64,000 bases of DNA, taken from positions 124,001-188,000 of the forward strand of contig NZ_JAMFLZ010000002.1 of assembly GCF_023502325.1 (NCBI RefSeq), given 5' to 3'. The position numbers and the translations under genes are program-made. Below are positions 16,620-25,806 of this stretch, piece after piece. This DNA is from Wocania_A spongiicola (GTDB taxonomy: Bacteria; Bacteroidota; Bacteroidia; Flavobacteriales; Flavobacteriaceae). Below the pieces are notes generated by a model. That model was given only the letters and a program-made list of their open reading frames with translations, was not told the origin of the DNA and searched no databases. Position 1 is the first letter of the stretch. Every line of letters starts with the position of its first letter.

Positions 16620-17624
16620 GTGAAGCTAATTAGAAAAATATTATTTCCTATTGTTCCCATATATTATTTGGTGACTTGGTTGCGAAACAAATTATATGAC
16701 TTAGGAATTAAAAAATCTGTTTCGTATAACTTTCCTGTAATTTGCGTTGGTAATTTAAGTGTTGGAGGTACTGGTAAAACACCTATGATAGAGTATTTAA
16801 TTAGATTGCTTAAGGATGATTTTAAAGTTGCTACTTTAAGTAGAGGGTATAAAAGAAAATCCAAAGGATTCCAGATTGGAGATAAAAATACAACCGTTGA
16901 TGTTTTAGGTGATGAACCGTTTCAATTTTATAGCAAGTTTAAAGATGATATTCAAGTTGCTGTAGATTCTAATAGAAGCGAAGGAATTAATATTTTGAGA
17001 AGGTTGGAAGATTACCCCGAGGTTATTTTGCTAGATGATGCATTTCAACATAGAAAAGTAAAGGCTGGTTTTAATATTTTGCTAACGACTTACGGTAATA
17101 TTTATACTGAAGATTTTGTGTTGCCAACGGGTAATTTGCGAGAGCCAAGAAGTGGTGCGAAACGAGCTAATGTTATTATAGTTACTAAATGTCCTAAGGA
17201 TTTGAGTAAATCTGAAAAAGTAGCTATTTTAAGTAAGTTAAAATTACAAAATCATCAGTTTACCTTTTTTAGTTCTATTGCATACGCAGATGAAGTTTTT
17301 TCTAATGATTCTTCAAAAAACCTTGAATCTTTACCTAACTTTACTTTGGTTACTGGGATAGCAAATGCTAAACCTTTAGTTGACTTTCTAGAAGCTAAAA
17401 ATTTAAACTTTGAGCACTTAAATTTTAAAGATCATCATGATTTTTCGCAAGAAGATATTTTAAAATTAGAGAAGCAAGAACTAATTGTTACTACTGAAAA
17501 AGATTATATGCGTTTAAAGCAATATGAATCGTTAAAAGAGAAATTGTTTTATTTACCCATAACTGTGATTATAGATAATGCATTAAAGTTTAATGAAATT
17601 ATAAAGCAAGCCGTTAAGCGCTAG
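16620..17624 (+). CDS. lpxK: Tetraacyldisaccharide 4'-kinase
   Basis: Phosphorylates the 4' position of the lipid A disaccharide precursor at the inner membrane. It has an N-terminal membrane-associated helix, then the P-loop GNLSVGGTGKTP, LSRGYKRKSKGF, LLDDAFQHRK and LPTGNLREPRSGAKRA, all typical of LpxK. The start is a GTG at 16620, as the N-terminus MKLIRKILFPIVPIYYLVTW fits homologues and there is no in-frame ATG nearby. The 334-residue length is normal. The last 11 bases overlap the convergent histidine kinase gene. Confidence 0.95.
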   Translation: MKLIRKILFPIVPIYYLVTWLRNKLYDLGIKKSVSYNFPVICVGNLSVGGTGKTPMIEYLIRLLKDDFKVATLSRGYKRKSKGFQIGDKNTTVDVLGDEPFQFYSKFKDDIQVAVDSNRSEGINILRRLEDYPEVILLDDAFQHRKVKAGFNILLTTYGNIYTEDFVLPTGNLREPRSGAKRANVIIVTKCPKDLSKSEKVAILSKLKLQNHQFTFFSSIAYADEVFSNDSSKNLESLPNFTLVTGIANAKPLVDFLEAKNLNFEHLNFKDHHDFSQEDILKLEKQELIVTTEKDYMRLKQYESLKEKLFYLPITVIIDNALKFNEIIKQAVKR

Positions 17625-19851
17625 TAGAGGAGTTCTTTTTTGAAGATAAAGCGTTGTAAAGTTTTTTCTCAAACTCTTCTTGTTTAAATGGTTTTGGAAT
17701 TATATCAGTAAATCCAGCCTCTTCAAACTCATGCATTTTATCTTCAATTGTCACTGCGGTTAATGCAAAAATAGTTAGCTCTTTATCAAAGCTTCTTACA
17801 ATTTTTGTGGCTTCAATACCACTAATTCCTGGCATATGAATATCCATTAAAATAATGTTGTAATCATTTGCTTTAATCATTTCTACAGCATCTTCACCAT
17901 TATCAATAATATCACATTTAAGATTCATTTTGGTAAGAATCTTTTTAGTAATCATTTGGTTTATTTTGTTGTCTTCAACAACTAAAATCTTTACATTATT
18001 TAAATCTAACTCGCTAGTATCACCACTAAAGTAAGTTGGTACTTTTTCTTTTGCTTCTTGAACAGATGTATATTCTAAAGGAATTTCAAAATAAAAAGTT
18101 GTGCCTTTTCCTAATTCGCTTTTTAAATAAATATCTCCTTTTAAAATCTCAATTAAACCTTTTACAATGGAAAGGCCTAAACCAGTACCTCCATATTTTC
18201 TGTTAATTTGAATTGAGCCTTGAGAAAAGCTTTCAAACATATTGTCTTGCTTTTCTTGACTAATACCAATTCCATTATCTTCAACTTCAAAACGAAGGCT
18301 GTAAGTATTGTCTATTTGATCAATTTTATAAACCCTAATCCAAATATCTCCATCTTTTGTAAATTTAATAGAGTTACCAACTAAGTTTATAAGTATTTGA
18401 GAGATCTTTAATTGATCTGCAATGAAGTTTTCAGGTAAATCTGCATCATACTCAAAATGGATTTGAATATTATTGTCTTTTGCCGAATTATCTAAAGCTA
18501 AAACAATGTTAGTTATTTTCTTTTTAAGATTGAATGATTCAGGTTCAATTTCAACTTTATTAGCTTCAATTTTGTTAATTTGAAGGATGTCATTTATAAA
18601 AGTTAAAAGGTAATCACCAGAAAACTTTAGCGATTTTAAATGCTGAATTTGTTCCGGTTTTGGGTTTTCTTCCAATAACATATTACTTAAACCAGTTACA
18701 GCATATAATGGTGTTCTTAACTCGTGAGTAACCGTTGATAAAAAGTTAGCTTTAGTTTTTGATGCTAATTCTGCTTTTTCCTTAGCAATAATAAGTTCTC
18801 CATTTTTTTTATGGAGCATATTATTGGTTTTTAACCTTATGTTATTGTTTTTATAAAGTGATAATGTTAATAAAGATAAAATGGTTATTAATGCAACACT
18901 TAAAATAGATATTAAAGTACTTAAATCATTTTTGTTATTAGCTTCTTGTAGCTCTTCAGCTTGTTTTTTGTTTTCCTCAATTTTATCAGTCATCAAAAAT
19001 TCAATTTGCTTTTCTGGTGATAAATGAGCATGTTTAACAGCTCTAAGAGAATCTGATATTTTAATATGTGCTTTTAAGTAATCATTTGAAAGCTTATAGT
19101 CTCCAACATTTTGGTTAATCTCGCTTAAAATTAAATAGCCTTCATTTAAAATATTTGCAAAATTGTTTTCTTTTGCAATTTGAACACCTTCGCTTGCAAA
19201 TTCTAATGCTTTTTCATTATCGCCTAAGATGCTGTAAATTTTACCGTGATTTACTAACCCGTTACTTTGTGTTTTTAGGTAGTTATGTCTTTTTGCTAAA
19301 GCAATGGCTTGTTCGTTATGCACCCTAGCTTTTCTGAAGTTATTTAAACTCATATAAGCTTTACCTTCACAAAGTAGAACGTCACTTAAATTTTCATTTA
19401 ATTCTTCCTCTTGAAACTTTGTTTTAGCTGCGGTGTATTGATCTAAAGCTTGGTAGTAATCTTTTTTACTAAGGTAAATATCTCCATAAATTTTGCGAGA
19501 CTTACCAATATTTATATTATCGTTAGTTATGCTTTGTATTTCTATAGCTTTAATTATAGATTTTATAGCATTCTCCTCTTTTTCAATAACCAGCAGCAAT
19601 TCGGCTTTCATTGAATAAATAATACCTTCGCTTTTTTTGTAATTTGTTTTTTTAGCAATCTCTAAAGCCTCATCTAGCTTCTTTTGAGCTTCGTAATAGT
19701 CGTAATTCTCTATATCGGATTTAGCTTGAGTAATACGATAGTCAATGTTGTTTTGAATGACTTCAGGATCGTTCTCAACTGTGTTTTGAGCATACAAACT
19801 GTAGCTCAATAACATTAAAATTGCATATATGTAGACCTTTATCTGGGGCAT
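17614..19851 (-). CDS. Hybrid sensor histidine kinase with periplasmic TPR domain
   Basis: A 745-residue membrane sensor. In order: a signal peptide (1-21), about six TPR-like helix pairs (40-270) in the periplasm, one TM helix (311-333), a HisKA domain with phospho-acceptor His376 (THELRTP), an HATPase with an N box near 488, G1 DNGIGIS and G2 GGTGLGLSI, and a C-terminal receiver with phospho-acceptor Asp670 (ILMDIHMPG). Because the receiver is the last domain, a separate phosphotransfer partner is needed; none is nearby. The signal sensed is unknown. Confidence 0.93.
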   Translation of the reverse strand: MPQIKVYIYAILMLLSYSLYAQNTVENDPEVIQNNIDYRITQAKSDIENYDYYEAQKKLDEALEIAKKTNYKKSEGIIYSMKAELLLVIEKEENAIKSIIKAIEIQSITNDNINIGKSRKIYGDIYLSKKDYYQALDQYTAAKTKFQEEELNENLSDVLLCEGKAYMSLNNFRKARVHNEQAIALAKRHNYLKTQSNGLVNHGKIYSILGDNEKALEFASEGVQIAKENNFANILNEGYLILSEINQNVGDYKLSNDYLKAHIKISDSLRAVKHAHLSPEKQIEFLMTDKIEENKKQAEELQEANNKNDLSTLISILSVALITILSLLTLSLYKNNNIRLKTNNMLHKKNGELIIAKEKAELASKTKANFLSTVTHELRTPLYAVTGLSNMLLEENPKPEQIQHLKSLKFSGDYLLTFINDILQINKIEANKVEIEPESFNLKKKITNIVLALDNSAKDNNIQIHFEYDADLPENFIADQLKISQILINLVGNSIKFTKDGDIWIRVYKIDQIDNTYSLRFEVEDNGIGISQEKQDNMFESFSQGSIQINRKYGGTGLGLSIVKGLIEILKGDIYLKSELGKGTTFYFEIPLEYTSVQEAKEKVPTYFSGDTSELDLNNVKILVVEDNKINQMITKKILTKMNLKCDIIDNGEDAVEMIKANDYNIILMDIHMPGISGIEATKIVRSFDKELTIFALTAVTIEDKMHEFEEAGFTDIIPKPFKQEEFEKKLYNALSSKKNSSTSA

Positions 19852-19879
19852 TTATATTTAATATTCTCGACAAATATAA

Positions 19880-20896
19880 TTATTTTATCGATAAAAGTGC
19901 ATTTTTTTCCGATAAATTGCATATTAATTCAATTATTCTTTTAGAATAACCGGTTTCATTATCGTACCAACCTATTATTTTCACCATGTTTCCTATTACA
20001 GAAGTCATTTGAGAATCAAAGATACAAGAATGAGTGTTTCCTACAATATCTACTGAAACTATTGGATCTTCGGTATATTCTAAAACGCCTTTGTATTGAT
20101 TCTTTGACGCATCTTTGAATGCATTATTTATGGTTTCAATAGAAACTTCTTTTTTTACATTAAACGTAATATCTGTTAATGATCCATTAATAACAGGTAC
20201 TCTAATACCACAACCCCCAATTACATTGGCAAGTTCTGGAAAAATTTTTGTCAATGCTTTTGCGGCTCCGGTTGTAGTTGGTACTATAGATTGACTTGCA
20301 GCTCTGGCACGACGTAAATCTCTATGTGGCTGGTCGTGTAGGCTTTGATCTGTAGTATAAGAATGGACCGTAGTAATATAGGCCTGATTAATACCACAAA
20401 GTTTATTGACGATATCAATCATTGGAGCTGCATTGTTTGTGGTGCAAGATGCATTAGAGATAATAGTCTCTGTGCCATCAATAATATTGTCATTAACTCC
20501 TAAAACAATAGTTTTAATATCGTCTTCAATTGGAGGTACACTTAAAATAACTCGTTTAGCGTCATTATTAATGTGATATTGTAAATCTTGAGTAGTTTTA
20601 AACTTTCCTGAAGCTTCTATTACAAAATCTATATTAAAAGGGGTCCAATCTATATTTTTAGGATGATTATTATTTAATAGAATAATCTTTTCATCATCTA
20701 ATATAATATGATTATCATCGTATGTAATTTTGCCATTAAATATTCCATGTACACTGTCGTACTTAAGTAAATGGCTCAAAGTTTTAGTATCGGCTAAATC
20801 ATTTATAGCAACAACTTGTATGTTTTTATAATCTTGTAGTAAGTTAAAAACACGCCTGCCAATTCTTCCAAAACCGTTAATGGCAACTCTAATCAT
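19880..20896 (-). CDS. gap: Type I glyceraldehyde-3-phosphate dehydrogenase
   Basis: A 338-residue NAD(P)-dependent dehydrogenase of glycolysis/gluconeogenesis. It has the N-terminal GFGRIGR, the catalytic SNASCTTN (Cys151), His178 in VHSYTTDQ and the phosphate-binding HRDLRRARAA. The residue usually Cys four positions after the catalytic one (CTTNCLAP) is Asn here, giving CTTNNAAP, which points to a second paralogue rather than the main glycolytic enzyme. It follows lipA with a 2-base gap, so the two are co-transcribed. Confidence 0.92.
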   Translation of the reverse strand: MIRVAINGFGRIGRRVFNLLQDYKNIQVVAINDLADTKTLSHLLKYDSVHGIFNGKITYDDNHIILDDEKIILLNNNHPKNIDWTPFNIDFVIEASGKFKTTQDLQYHINNDAKRVILSVPPIEDDIKTIVLGVNDNIIDGTETIISNASCTTNNAAPMIDIVNKLCGINQAYITTVHSYTTDQSLHDQPHRDLRRARAASQSIVPTTTGAAKALTKIFPELANVIGGCGIRVPVINGSLTDITFNVKKEVSIETINNAFKDASKNQYKGVLEYTEDPIVSVDIVGNTHSCIFDSQMTSVIGNMVKIIGWYDNETGYSKRIIELICNLSEKNALLSIK

Positions 20897-20898
20897 AA

Positions 20899-21777
20899 TT
20901 AAAGAATGTGTTTTTGAGCTCTATAAGAAGAACGAACTAAAGCACTACTTTCTACATGACGAAATCCTAGTTCTAAACCAATTTCCTCGAACTCTTTAAA
21001 CTGATCTGGGTTTATAAACTGTTTAACTGGAAGATGCTTTTTACTAGGCTGTAGGTACTGCCCGATAGTGACTACGTCAACATCATTCGCTTTCAAATCA
21101 TGTAGCGTTTCAATAACTTCTTCTCTGGTCTCACCTAAACCTAACATAATGCCAGATTTTGTTCTACGTTGCCCTTGAGACTTTAAATATTTTAAAACAC
21201 CTAAACTTCTATCATATTTTGCTTGTATGCGTACTTCTCGAGTTAGACGTCTAACGGTTTCAATATTATGAGAAACGACTTCTGGAGCAACAGCTATAAT
21301 TCTATCAATATGCTGCTCAATGCCTTGAAAATCGGGTATTAAAGTTTCTAAAGTTGTTTCAGTATTCATTCTACGAACAGCTTTTACAGTTTCTGCCCAC
21401 ATAATACTGCCCATATCTTTTAAATCGTCCCTATCAACACTAGTTAAAACGGCATGTTTAATTTTCATTATTTTAATTGAACGCGCTACTTTTTCAGGCT
21501 CATCCCAATCTACAGTCTCAGGTCTTCCTGTTTTTACACCACAAAACCCGCATGAGCGTGTGCAAATATTACCTAAAATCATAAATGTAGCGGTGCCTTC
21601 TCCCCAGCATTCACCCATATTTGGACAACTTCCAGAAGTGCAAATGGTATTTAATTTATATTTATCTACTAAACCTCTAAGCTCGGTATATTTTTTCCCT
21701 GTTGGAAGTTTTACACGAAGCCACTTTGGTTTAGCTTGACGTTCTGGTAATATATTTGAAGCTGTATCTGTATTCAT
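20899..21777 (-). CDS. lipA: Lipoyl synthase
   Basis: A radical-SAM enzyme inserting two sulfurs into octanoyl groups on lipoyl domains. Both iron-sulfur motifs are present: the auxiliary cluster Cys46, Cys51 and Cys57 (CTSGSCPNMGEC) and the radical-SAM CxxxCxxC at Cys72, Cys76 and Cys79. The C-terminal RSSY motif (SALVRSSYRA) is intact. The 292-residue length is normal. A TATCTTTG promoter box lies 23 bases before the ATG. Confidence 0.97.
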   Translation of the reverse strand: MNTDTASNILPERQAKPKWLRVKLPTGKKYTELRGLVDKYKLNTICTSGSCPNMGECWGEGTATFMILGNICTRSCGFCGVKTGRPETVDWDEPEKVARSIKIMKIKHAVLTSVDRDDLKDMGSIMWAETVKAVRRMNTETTLETLIPDFQGIEQHIDRIIAVAPEVVSHNIETVRRLTREVRIQAKYDRSLGVLKYLKSQGQRRTKSGIMLGLGETREEVIETLHDLKANDVDVVTIGQYLQPSKKHLPVKQFINPDQFKEFEEIGLELGFRHVESSALVRSSYRAQKHIL

Positions 21778-21799
21778 TTAGTATCAAATTTCAAAAGCA

Positions 21800-21807
21800 C
21801 AAAGATA
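21800..21807 (-). promoter_or_regulatory. Promoter -7 box for lipA-gap
   Basis: TATCTTTG on the minus strand matches the Bacteroidota TAnnTTTG box, 23 bases upstream of the lipA ATG. No clear -33 TTG is seen at the right distance. Confidence 0.5.
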
Positions 21808-21830
21808 CAAAGTATTCTATTAAAATAACT

Positions 21831-23060
21831 TTATAAAGTAGTTAGAAACCAAACACTAAAACCTATTAAAAATGTAATTCCTAACCAACTTAAAATATGC
21901 ATTAGTTTAGATGGTTGCCATGCTTTTGGAGTGTGTTTACTAGAAACTAAAATATAATTTACTATAGCAAAGAATGGTGCTGTTAAAAATGATAGTATAG
22001 TAGCTATTTTAATAAGTAAACCCATTTCTGAAGCTAAAAAAATAAAAATACCTATAGTACCAATTGATAATAATCCAATCCAAAAAGTATAATTAAATTT
22101 TGAGGCTTTATTAAATAGCAATTTTGTTGTTTTAGCCATGGCTCTTGGAGTAGCATCTAGTGTTGTTAAAGTAGTGCTAAACATAGTTGTAAAAGCAGCA
22201 ATACCAATAATTATATATGCCCAACTCCAATTACCTAAACTAGTTTTGTACATGTTTATTAATTGACTAGAAAATTTACCTGCTGAATTACTAAAAGATT
22301 CTCCGCTGTTAAACATCACTAAAGCGCCTAATAGTAAAAAACCAATACCTAATACAATAGTACTAATATAGCCAACATTAAAATCAAATATTGCAGTTTT
22401 AGGATTAAATGCTTTAAGGTTTTTTTTCTTTTCTACAACCCAAAGAGAGTTAATTACAGAAATATCTAATGGCGCTGGCATCCAACCCATAAAGGCTATT
22501 AAAAATGCAATTTCTACACTATTATCTGGAAGTATTTGGTTAAAACTAACTGGTTCTGTATTATTAATTACTGCTAAACTTACTGCTAATACTGTAGTAA
22601 TGGTTAATACTATAATTATAACCTTCATAAGGTTATCTAATAATTTATATTTTCCAACAATGAGTAGGGTTAAACAAATAATTATAATAATAACTGTCCA
22701 TAGTTCAATACTAATAAAATCTCCAAATAGAGACGAGGCTAAACCTGCAGTCACAATGGTTACAGCAGTTTGAATTGTAAACATTGTTGCAAAAGTTATA
22801 ATATAGTAAATAACTAAAACACCCTTTCCTAATTTTTTGTAACCATCTAAAAGGCTTTCTCCAGTAGCTGACGCATACCTTGGTCCAAATTGAAAAAATG
22901 GATATTTAAATAAATTTATTAATAGTAATGCCCATAATAGGCCCAAACCAAAATCTGCACCTGCGCGAGTAGATTGTACTAAATGTGAAACACCAATGGC
23001 AGCACCTGCAAATAGTAATCCTGGACCAAGATTTTTTAACTTGCTAATCATTAGCCTCAT
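21831..23060 (-). CDS. Nramp-family-like membrane transporter lacking the DPGN motif
   Basis: A 409-residue protein with about 11 TM helices that resembles Nramp (SLC11) metal transporters. The first helix reads GLLFAGAAIGVSHL where Nramp proteins have the metal-binding DPGN. TM6 keeps MPAPLDIS in place of the usual A/MPHN region. With the metal-coordinating residues gone, transport of Mn/Fe is doubtful and another substrate is possible. The start at 23060 or the Met three codons later (23051) overlaps the sigma factor gene, so translation is likely coupled. It belongs to a unit with the glycosyltransferase and sigma genes. Confidence 0.8.
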   Translation of the reverse strand: MRLMISKLKNLGPGLLFAGAAIGVSHLVQSTRAGADFGLGLLWALLLINLFKYPFFQFGPRYASATGESLLDGYKKLGKGVLVIYYIITFATMFTIQTAVTIVTAGLASSLFGDFISIELWTVIIIIICLTLLIVGKYKLLDNLMKVIIIVLTITTVLAVSLAVINNTEPVSFNQILPDNSVEIAFLIAFMGWMPAPLDISVINSLWVVEKKKNLKAFNPKTAIFDFNVGYISTIVLGIGFLLLGALVMFNSGESFSNSAGKFSSQLINMYKTSLGNWSWAYIIIGIAAFTTMFSTTLTTLDATPRAMAKTTKLLFNKASKFNYTFWIGLLSIGTIGIFIFLASEMGLLIKIATILSFLTAPFFAIVNYILVSSKHTPKAWQPSKLMHILSWLGITFLIGFSVWFLTTL

Positions 23061-23595
23061 TAATAATTTCAGCCAATAGTTTTTTGGCGCGTAAAAGCTT
23101 TACTTTAACATTGTTTATAGGCTCTTTTAATTCTGCTGAAATTTCTTTGTAACTTAATTCTTGAAAATATCTTAAGTTTATAACTTCTTGATAATGAGAT
23201 TTTAATTGTTTAATATCTCGAAGTAGTTTAGCTAAATGTTGTTCGGTAATAAGTTTGTCTTCAGGAGAAGGAGATTCATCTAAAACTTGAAATGCATCTC
23301 TATCATCTTTTGATATAACTTGGGAAATAGAATTTTTTTCTTTTCTCAGTAAATCAATATGAATATTTTTTGAAATGGTAATTAACCAAGTTTTAAACTT
23401 GTATGCATCATTAAAAGTTTCAATTTTGTCAAAAGCTCTTGAAAATGTTTGGATGGTTATATCTTCGGCATCATTTTCATTTTGAGTACGTTTTAGTTGA
23501 AAACCATAAACGTTATCCCAAAATACATCCAATAAATAATTAAATGCTTTTTGATCGTTTTTTTTGGCACGCTTAATTGCTTCCTCTATTTCCAA
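23044..23595 (-). CDS. ECF-type RNA polymerase sigma factor
   Basis: A 183-residue group 4 sigma factor. Region 2 is visible at residues 15-85 (DAEDITIQTFSRAFDKIETF, then FKTWLITISKNIHID) and region 4 at 120-180 (LRYFQELSYKEISAELKEPINNVKVKLLRAKKLL). The start is a TTG at 23595: the codon two positions upstream is a stop. It overlaps the GT2 gene by 10 bases on one side and the Nramp-like gene by 17 on the other. No anti-sigma factor gene adjoins, which is unusual. Confidence 0.9.
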   Translation of the reverse strand: MEIEEAIKRAKKNDQKAFNYLLDVFWDNVYGFQLKRTQNENDAEDITIQTFSRAFDKIETFNDAYKFKTWLITISKNIHIDLLRKEKNSISQVISKDDRDAFQVLDESPSPEDKLITEQHLAKLLRDIKQLKSHYQEVINLRYFQELSYKEISAELKEPINNVKVKLLRAKKLLAEIINEAND

Positions 23596-24698
23596 TGGTT
23601 AGGTTTTGAAATAAGATTATTTATAAAGATAGTTAATTGTGCAATAATTAAAAATATTTCTAAAAAAGGAAGAAAGAATATTAAATCTTTTTCATCTAAT
23701 TTTTTAGCAGAAAGTCCAATTACCACTGTTTGGATGATTAATCGTATTAAAAATATAAAAATTACAATTTGCCATTTAAATTGAATAACAAATAATGTTA
23801 TAGCTAAAAACCAAAACAGAAAGTTTAAAACATAAATTAAAGTTAATAAGATTTTATGCTTTAACTTATAAAATTTAGCTGTTGAAATGTGTCGCCTTTT
23901 TTGTTTAAACCATTTCTTAAATGTTTTTTCAGCAATAGATTTTGTGAAACTATCTTTTGAAAAACAAATTTGAATGTTACTTTTATTAGCAGTTTCATTT
24001 ACAAACAAATCATCATCGCCAGAACGAATTTTCATATGGCTCATAAACCCTCGCGCGTTAAAAAACTCAGCTTTGGTATATGCTAAATTTCTACCAACAC
24101 CCATATATGGTATGCCTATTCTGGCAAACGAAAAGTATTGAACAGCAGTAATTAAGGTTTCAAAACGAATAATTTTATTTAGTAGAGAGTTTTTAATTTT
24201 TGAATAAGCTCCGTAACCTAAAACAATGGTTTTATTAGTTGTGAAGTGAGAACACATTTCGGTAATCCAATACTTTGAAACGGGTTTGCAATCGGCATCA
24301 GTAAATAATAAATGATTGTATTTTGCAGCCTTTATGCCAAGCGTTATGGCATATTTTTTATTACCCCAAAAGGCTTCATTGTTTTTAACGTCTACTATCT
24401 TTATGTTAGAATGCTGTGATGAAAAAGCCTCCATAACTTCAAGCGTGCCATCATGTGAAGCGTCATTAATCAGTACTATTTCAAAGTTTGAATAATCTTG
24501 AGATATAATTGAAGGTAAAAACTGTTTTAGATTCTCTGCTTCATTTTTTGCACAGATAATAACAGAAACATCTAACTTTTTTGGTGATTTATGTTTTTGA
24601 TTAAAAAAAGAAAATTGCCCTAAAAAAAATAAATAATAGATAACTTGAAAAAAAACTACAACAATAAATGTGTAGAAAATATAATCAAGTAAACCCAT
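23586..24698 (-). CDS. Family 2 glycosyltransferase, membrane-bound
   Basis: A 370-residue GT-A fold transferase. It has an N-terminal TM helix (4-26), then DVSVIICAKNEAENLKQFL (nucleotide-sugar binding), LINDASHDGT, and the metal-binding DxD as FTDADCKP. The late QKRRH segment (KKWFKQKRRHIST) corresponds to the QxxRW motif of processive GT2 enzymes. Two to three C-terminal TM helices follow. The product is unknown; it could be a glycolipid or surface glycan. It starts 6 bases after the small Cys-containing membrane protein. Confidence 0.9.
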   Translation of the reverse strand: MGLLDYIFYTFIVVVFFQVIYYLFFLGQFSFFNQKHKSPKKLDVSVIICAKNEAENLKQFLPSIISQDYSNFEIVLINDASHDGTLEVMEAFSSQHSNIKIVDVKNNEAFWGNKKYAITLGIKAAKYNHLLFTDADCKPVSKYWITEMCSHFTTNKTIVLGYGAYSKIKNSLLNKIIRFETLITAVQYFSFARIGIPYMGVGRNLAYTKAEFFNARGFMSHMKIRSGDDDLFVNETANKSNIQICFSKDSFTKSIAEKTFKKWFKQKRRHISTAKFYKLKHKILLTLIYVLNFLFWFLAITLFVIQFKWQIVIFIFLIRLIIQTVVIGLSAKKLDEKDLIFFLPFLEIFLIIAQLTIFINNLISKPNHWK

Positions 24699-24704
24699 AA
24701 ATGA

Positions 24705-24908
24705 TTAGGAATGTTGAGGTTCGTTACAGTCTTTATATTGATCAGGTGTTTTTCCGCAAAAACCACAAGCTTCACCATCTTTATTTAACATAGGGTTTTG
24801 GCTTGCGCAAGTTCCAGCAAATTTGCCGTCTTTTTTTGCCCAAATTTTAATAGCAATTCCAGCAATTCCTAGCCCTAATAAAACTATGGTAATTAAAAGA
24901 AGTTTCAT
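24705..24908 (-). CDS. Small membrane-anchored cysteine protein
   Basis: A 67-residue protein with one N-terminal TM helix (3-23, MKLLLITIVLLGLGIAGIAI) and a short soluble tail carrying four cysteines at 34, 48, 51 and 60 (GTCASQNPM, ACGFCGKTP, KDCNE). The CxxC pair suggests metal or disulfide chemistry. It is a conserved flavobacterial small protein of unknown function, usually annotated as a membrane or secreted protein. First gene of the GT2-sigma-Nramp unit. Confidence 0.75.
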   Translation of the reverse strand: MKLLLITIVLLGLGIAGIAIKIWAKKDGKFAGTCASQNPMLNKDGEACGFCGKTPDQYKDCNEPQHS

Positions 24909-24927
24909 GTGTGTAAATGATTTGGTG

Positions 24928-24935
24928 CAAAGATA
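24928..24935 (-). promoter_or_regulatory. Promoter -7 box for the small protein/GT2/sigma unit
   Basis: TATCTTTG followed by CACC on the minus strand, 19 bases before the ATG at 24908; it matches TAnnTTTG. No -33 box was identified. Confidence 0.5.
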
Positions 24936-25042
24936 ATGCTTTTAAACCTAATTATTAAAGCGTTTAATGTGACATTATTACTTTTTAGTGTCTAACCATT
25001 AATTTGTATATTAAACATCTAACCAATTAAAATTATTTAATT

Positions 25043-25729
25043 ATGAAAAAATTATTTGCAGAGTTTTTTGGAACTTTTTGGCTTGTTTTTGGAGGTTGTG
25101 GTAGTGCTGTTTTTGCAGCAGGTTTTCCTGATCTTGGAATTGGGTTTGTAGGCGTAGCATTGGCTTTTGGACTTACAGTTTTAACTATGGCTTATGCTGT
25201 TGGACATATTTCTGGCGGACATTTTAACCCAGCAGTTTCTCTAGGTTTGTGGGCTGGCGGTAAATTCGAAGCTAAAAATTTAGTAGGCTATATAGTAGCT
25301 CAATTAATTGGAGCTGTTGTTGCAGCCGGAGCTTTATATTTAATATTAACTAATAAAGCAGATTTTGTAAGTATTGGTGGTTTTGCTGCTAATGGTTATG
25401 GCGATTTATCACCAGATGGTTATTCGATGACAGCTGCATTAATTGCCGAATTTTTATTAACCGCATTTTTCTTATTAATAATTTTAGGAAGTACTAACGC
25501 AAGAGCGCCTAAAGGTTTCGCACCAATAGCTATTGGATTGGGTTTAACTTTAATTCATTTGATAAGTATTCCTATTACAAATACATCGGTAAACCCAGCA
25601 CGTTCTACAAGTCAAGCATTATTTGCAGGGGGCGAATTTACTAGTCAACTTTGGCTATTCTGGGTTGCACCAATAGCAGGAGCAATTGTTGCAGGTTTTA
25701 TTCATAAAGCTTTATTTGATAAAGAATAA
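25043..25729 (+). CDS. aqpZ: Aquaporin Z
   Basis: A 228-residue six-helix water channel of the MIP family. Both half-helix motifs are present, GGHFNPAVSLG and NTSVNPARSTSQAL. The selectivity-filter residues fit a water-specific channel: a conserved Arg after the second NPA (NPARS) and a His in TM5 (LIHLISIPI). It is monocistronic, ended by a perfect palindromic terminator shared with the convergent anti-sigma gene. Confidence 0.96.
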   Translation: MKKLFAEFFGTFWLVFGGCGSAVFAAGFPDLGIGFVGVALAFGLTVLTMAYAVGHISGGHFNPAVSLGLWAGGKFEAKNLVGYIVAQLIGAVVAAGALYLILTNKADFVSIGGFAANGYGDLSPDGYSMTAALIAEFLLTAFFLLIILGSTNARAPKGFAPIAIGLGLTLIHLISIPITNTSVNPARSTSQALFAGGEFTSQLWLFWVAPIAGAIVAGFIHKALFDKE

Positions 25730-25753
25730 ACTAAGAATTATTATAACACAAAG

Positions 25754-25788
25754 AAAGCCTCATTTTATTTAAATAAAATGAGGCTTTT
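25754..25788. terminator. Bidirectional terminator between aqpZ and the anti-sigma gene
   Basis: A 34-base perfect palindrome whose left arm is AAAGCCTCATTTTATTT, flanked by A and T tracts. It serves both converging genes. Confidence 0.88.
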
Positions 25789-25806
25789 GGAATTAATATA
25801 TTAATA

